Shown one piece after another: positions 63,764 to 64,000 of a stretch of 64,000 bases of DNA. A program made the position numbers and the translations under genes. The notes under the pieces were generated by a model that had not been told where the DNA came from, searched no databases, and was given only the letters and a program-made list of their open reading frames with translations. Source of the DNA: Streptococcus sp. DD12 (lineage in GTDB: Bacteria > Bacillota > Bacilli > Lactobacillales > Streptococcaceae); the NCBI RefSeq assembly GCF_001578885.1, contig NZ_KQ969495.1, positions 281,532 through 345,531 on the forward strand, given 5' to 3'. Each line of letters opens with the position of its first letter. The first letter of the stretch is position 1.

Positions 63764-64000
63764 ATGAAAAGGCAAGGACATCAGGTTAAACTGATGGGAA
63801 CTGTGATTGATCTGCAGATTTACCATGAGATGCCAGAACCTATTTTAGCGGAAGCTGAGCGCTTATTGCGCCAATACGAAGCGCGCTTCTCAGCCAATCG
63901 TGATGATTCCGAGCTGGCTGCTATCAATCAGGCTGCAGGGAAAAGGGCGGTTTGGGTCCCCAAGGACTTGTATGACTTGATTCGTCTTGGAAAGCACCAT
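63764..64000 (+). CDS. FAD:protein FMN transferase (ApbE family), 5' part
   Basis: 79 codons before the window ends. LMGTVIDLQI, then LLRQYEARFSANRDDSELAAIN and AAGKRAVWVPKDLYDLI match the N-terminus of ApbE flavin transferases, which attach FMN to a threonine of target proteins or extracellular electron-transfer lipoproteins. ATG 63764 follows AAAGGAAA. No lipobox is seen at the start, so a cytoplasmic form is likely. Confidence 0.8.
   Translation, partial: MKRQGHQVKLMGTVIDLQIYHEMPEPILAEAERLLRQYEARFSANRDDSELAAINQAAGKRAVWVPKDLYDLIRLGKHH

Noticed and set aside
1..64000. CRISPR arrays, insertion sequences, rRNA genes, replication origin
   Set aside because: No regularly spaced repeats, transposase frames, rRNA sequence or DnaA-box clusters were seen.

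Overview
The window is a low-GC Gram-positive chromosome segment from a member of the genus Streptococcus. The evidence is the nature and order of the housekeeping genes (dnaG-rpoD-DUF59, yqeG-yqeH-yhbY-nadD-yqeK-rsfS, coaD-sepM, amt-glnK, parC/ilvE/DUF2969, thyA-dfrA-clpX-ysxC with mvaS-mvaA divergent), the streptococcal operators (CodY, GlnR, NrdR, PurR, CcpA boxes) and GapN instead of an ordinary aldehyde dehydrogenase. The species cannot be named from the sequence alone.

Layout. 0-1.4 kb: rpsT and coaA on the minus strand. 1.4-9.3 kb: a nucleoside salvage cluster (methyltransferase, deoA, deoC, cdd, lipoprotein bmpA, ABC importer nupABC) behind a promoter with a cre-like site, then ndk. 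9.9-15.3 kb: dprA, topA, a LexA/HdiR-type self-cleaving regulator and gapN. 15.4-16.7 kb: a small decayed prophage piece (minor capsid C-terminus, JAB-like domain, small acidic gene). 16.8-25 kb: YoaK-type membrane protein, DEAD-box helicase, udk, tRNA-Thr, mscL, dnaG-rpoD-DUF59, a polyprenyl-phosphate glycosyltransferase and tpx. 25.2-36 kb: lepA (one-base frameshift), small enzymes and transporters, and the yqeG-to-tmcAL ribosome/tRNA/NAD cluster. 36-42.8 kb: nrdI with an NrdR box inside its promoter, a heterodimeric ABC exporter whose second gene also carries a one-base frameshift, rpsP-khpA, amt-glnK. 42.8-50 kb: rsmD-coaD-sepM-PHP phosphatase, fhs, parC.

The most notable gene lies at 50.2-52.0 kb between parC and ilvE: a full-length cholesterol-dependent cytolysin of 583 residues with a YSIRK-type signal peptide, no cysteine in the mature chain and a variant undecapeptide (ERTGLAWEPWR). 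Its promoter carries a 9-bp inverted repeat and a 13/14 match to the cre consensus. 52-64 kb: ilvE (two CodY boxes), DUF2969, tRNA-Tyr, tRNA-Gln, rpsA, tRNA-Arg, mmuP-mmuM, mevalonate genes mvaA-mvaS, thyA, dfrA, a 56-residue membrane protein, clpX, ysxC and the start of an apbE-like gene.

Taken together this is mostly core genome: nucleoside uptake and breakdown, nucleotide and folate supply, replication and transcription factors, ribosome maturation and isoprenoid synthesis. The accessory parts are the cytolysin, the prophage remnant and possibly the glycosyltransferase-tpx pair that sits where many streptococci carry the rhamnose polysaccharide cluster.
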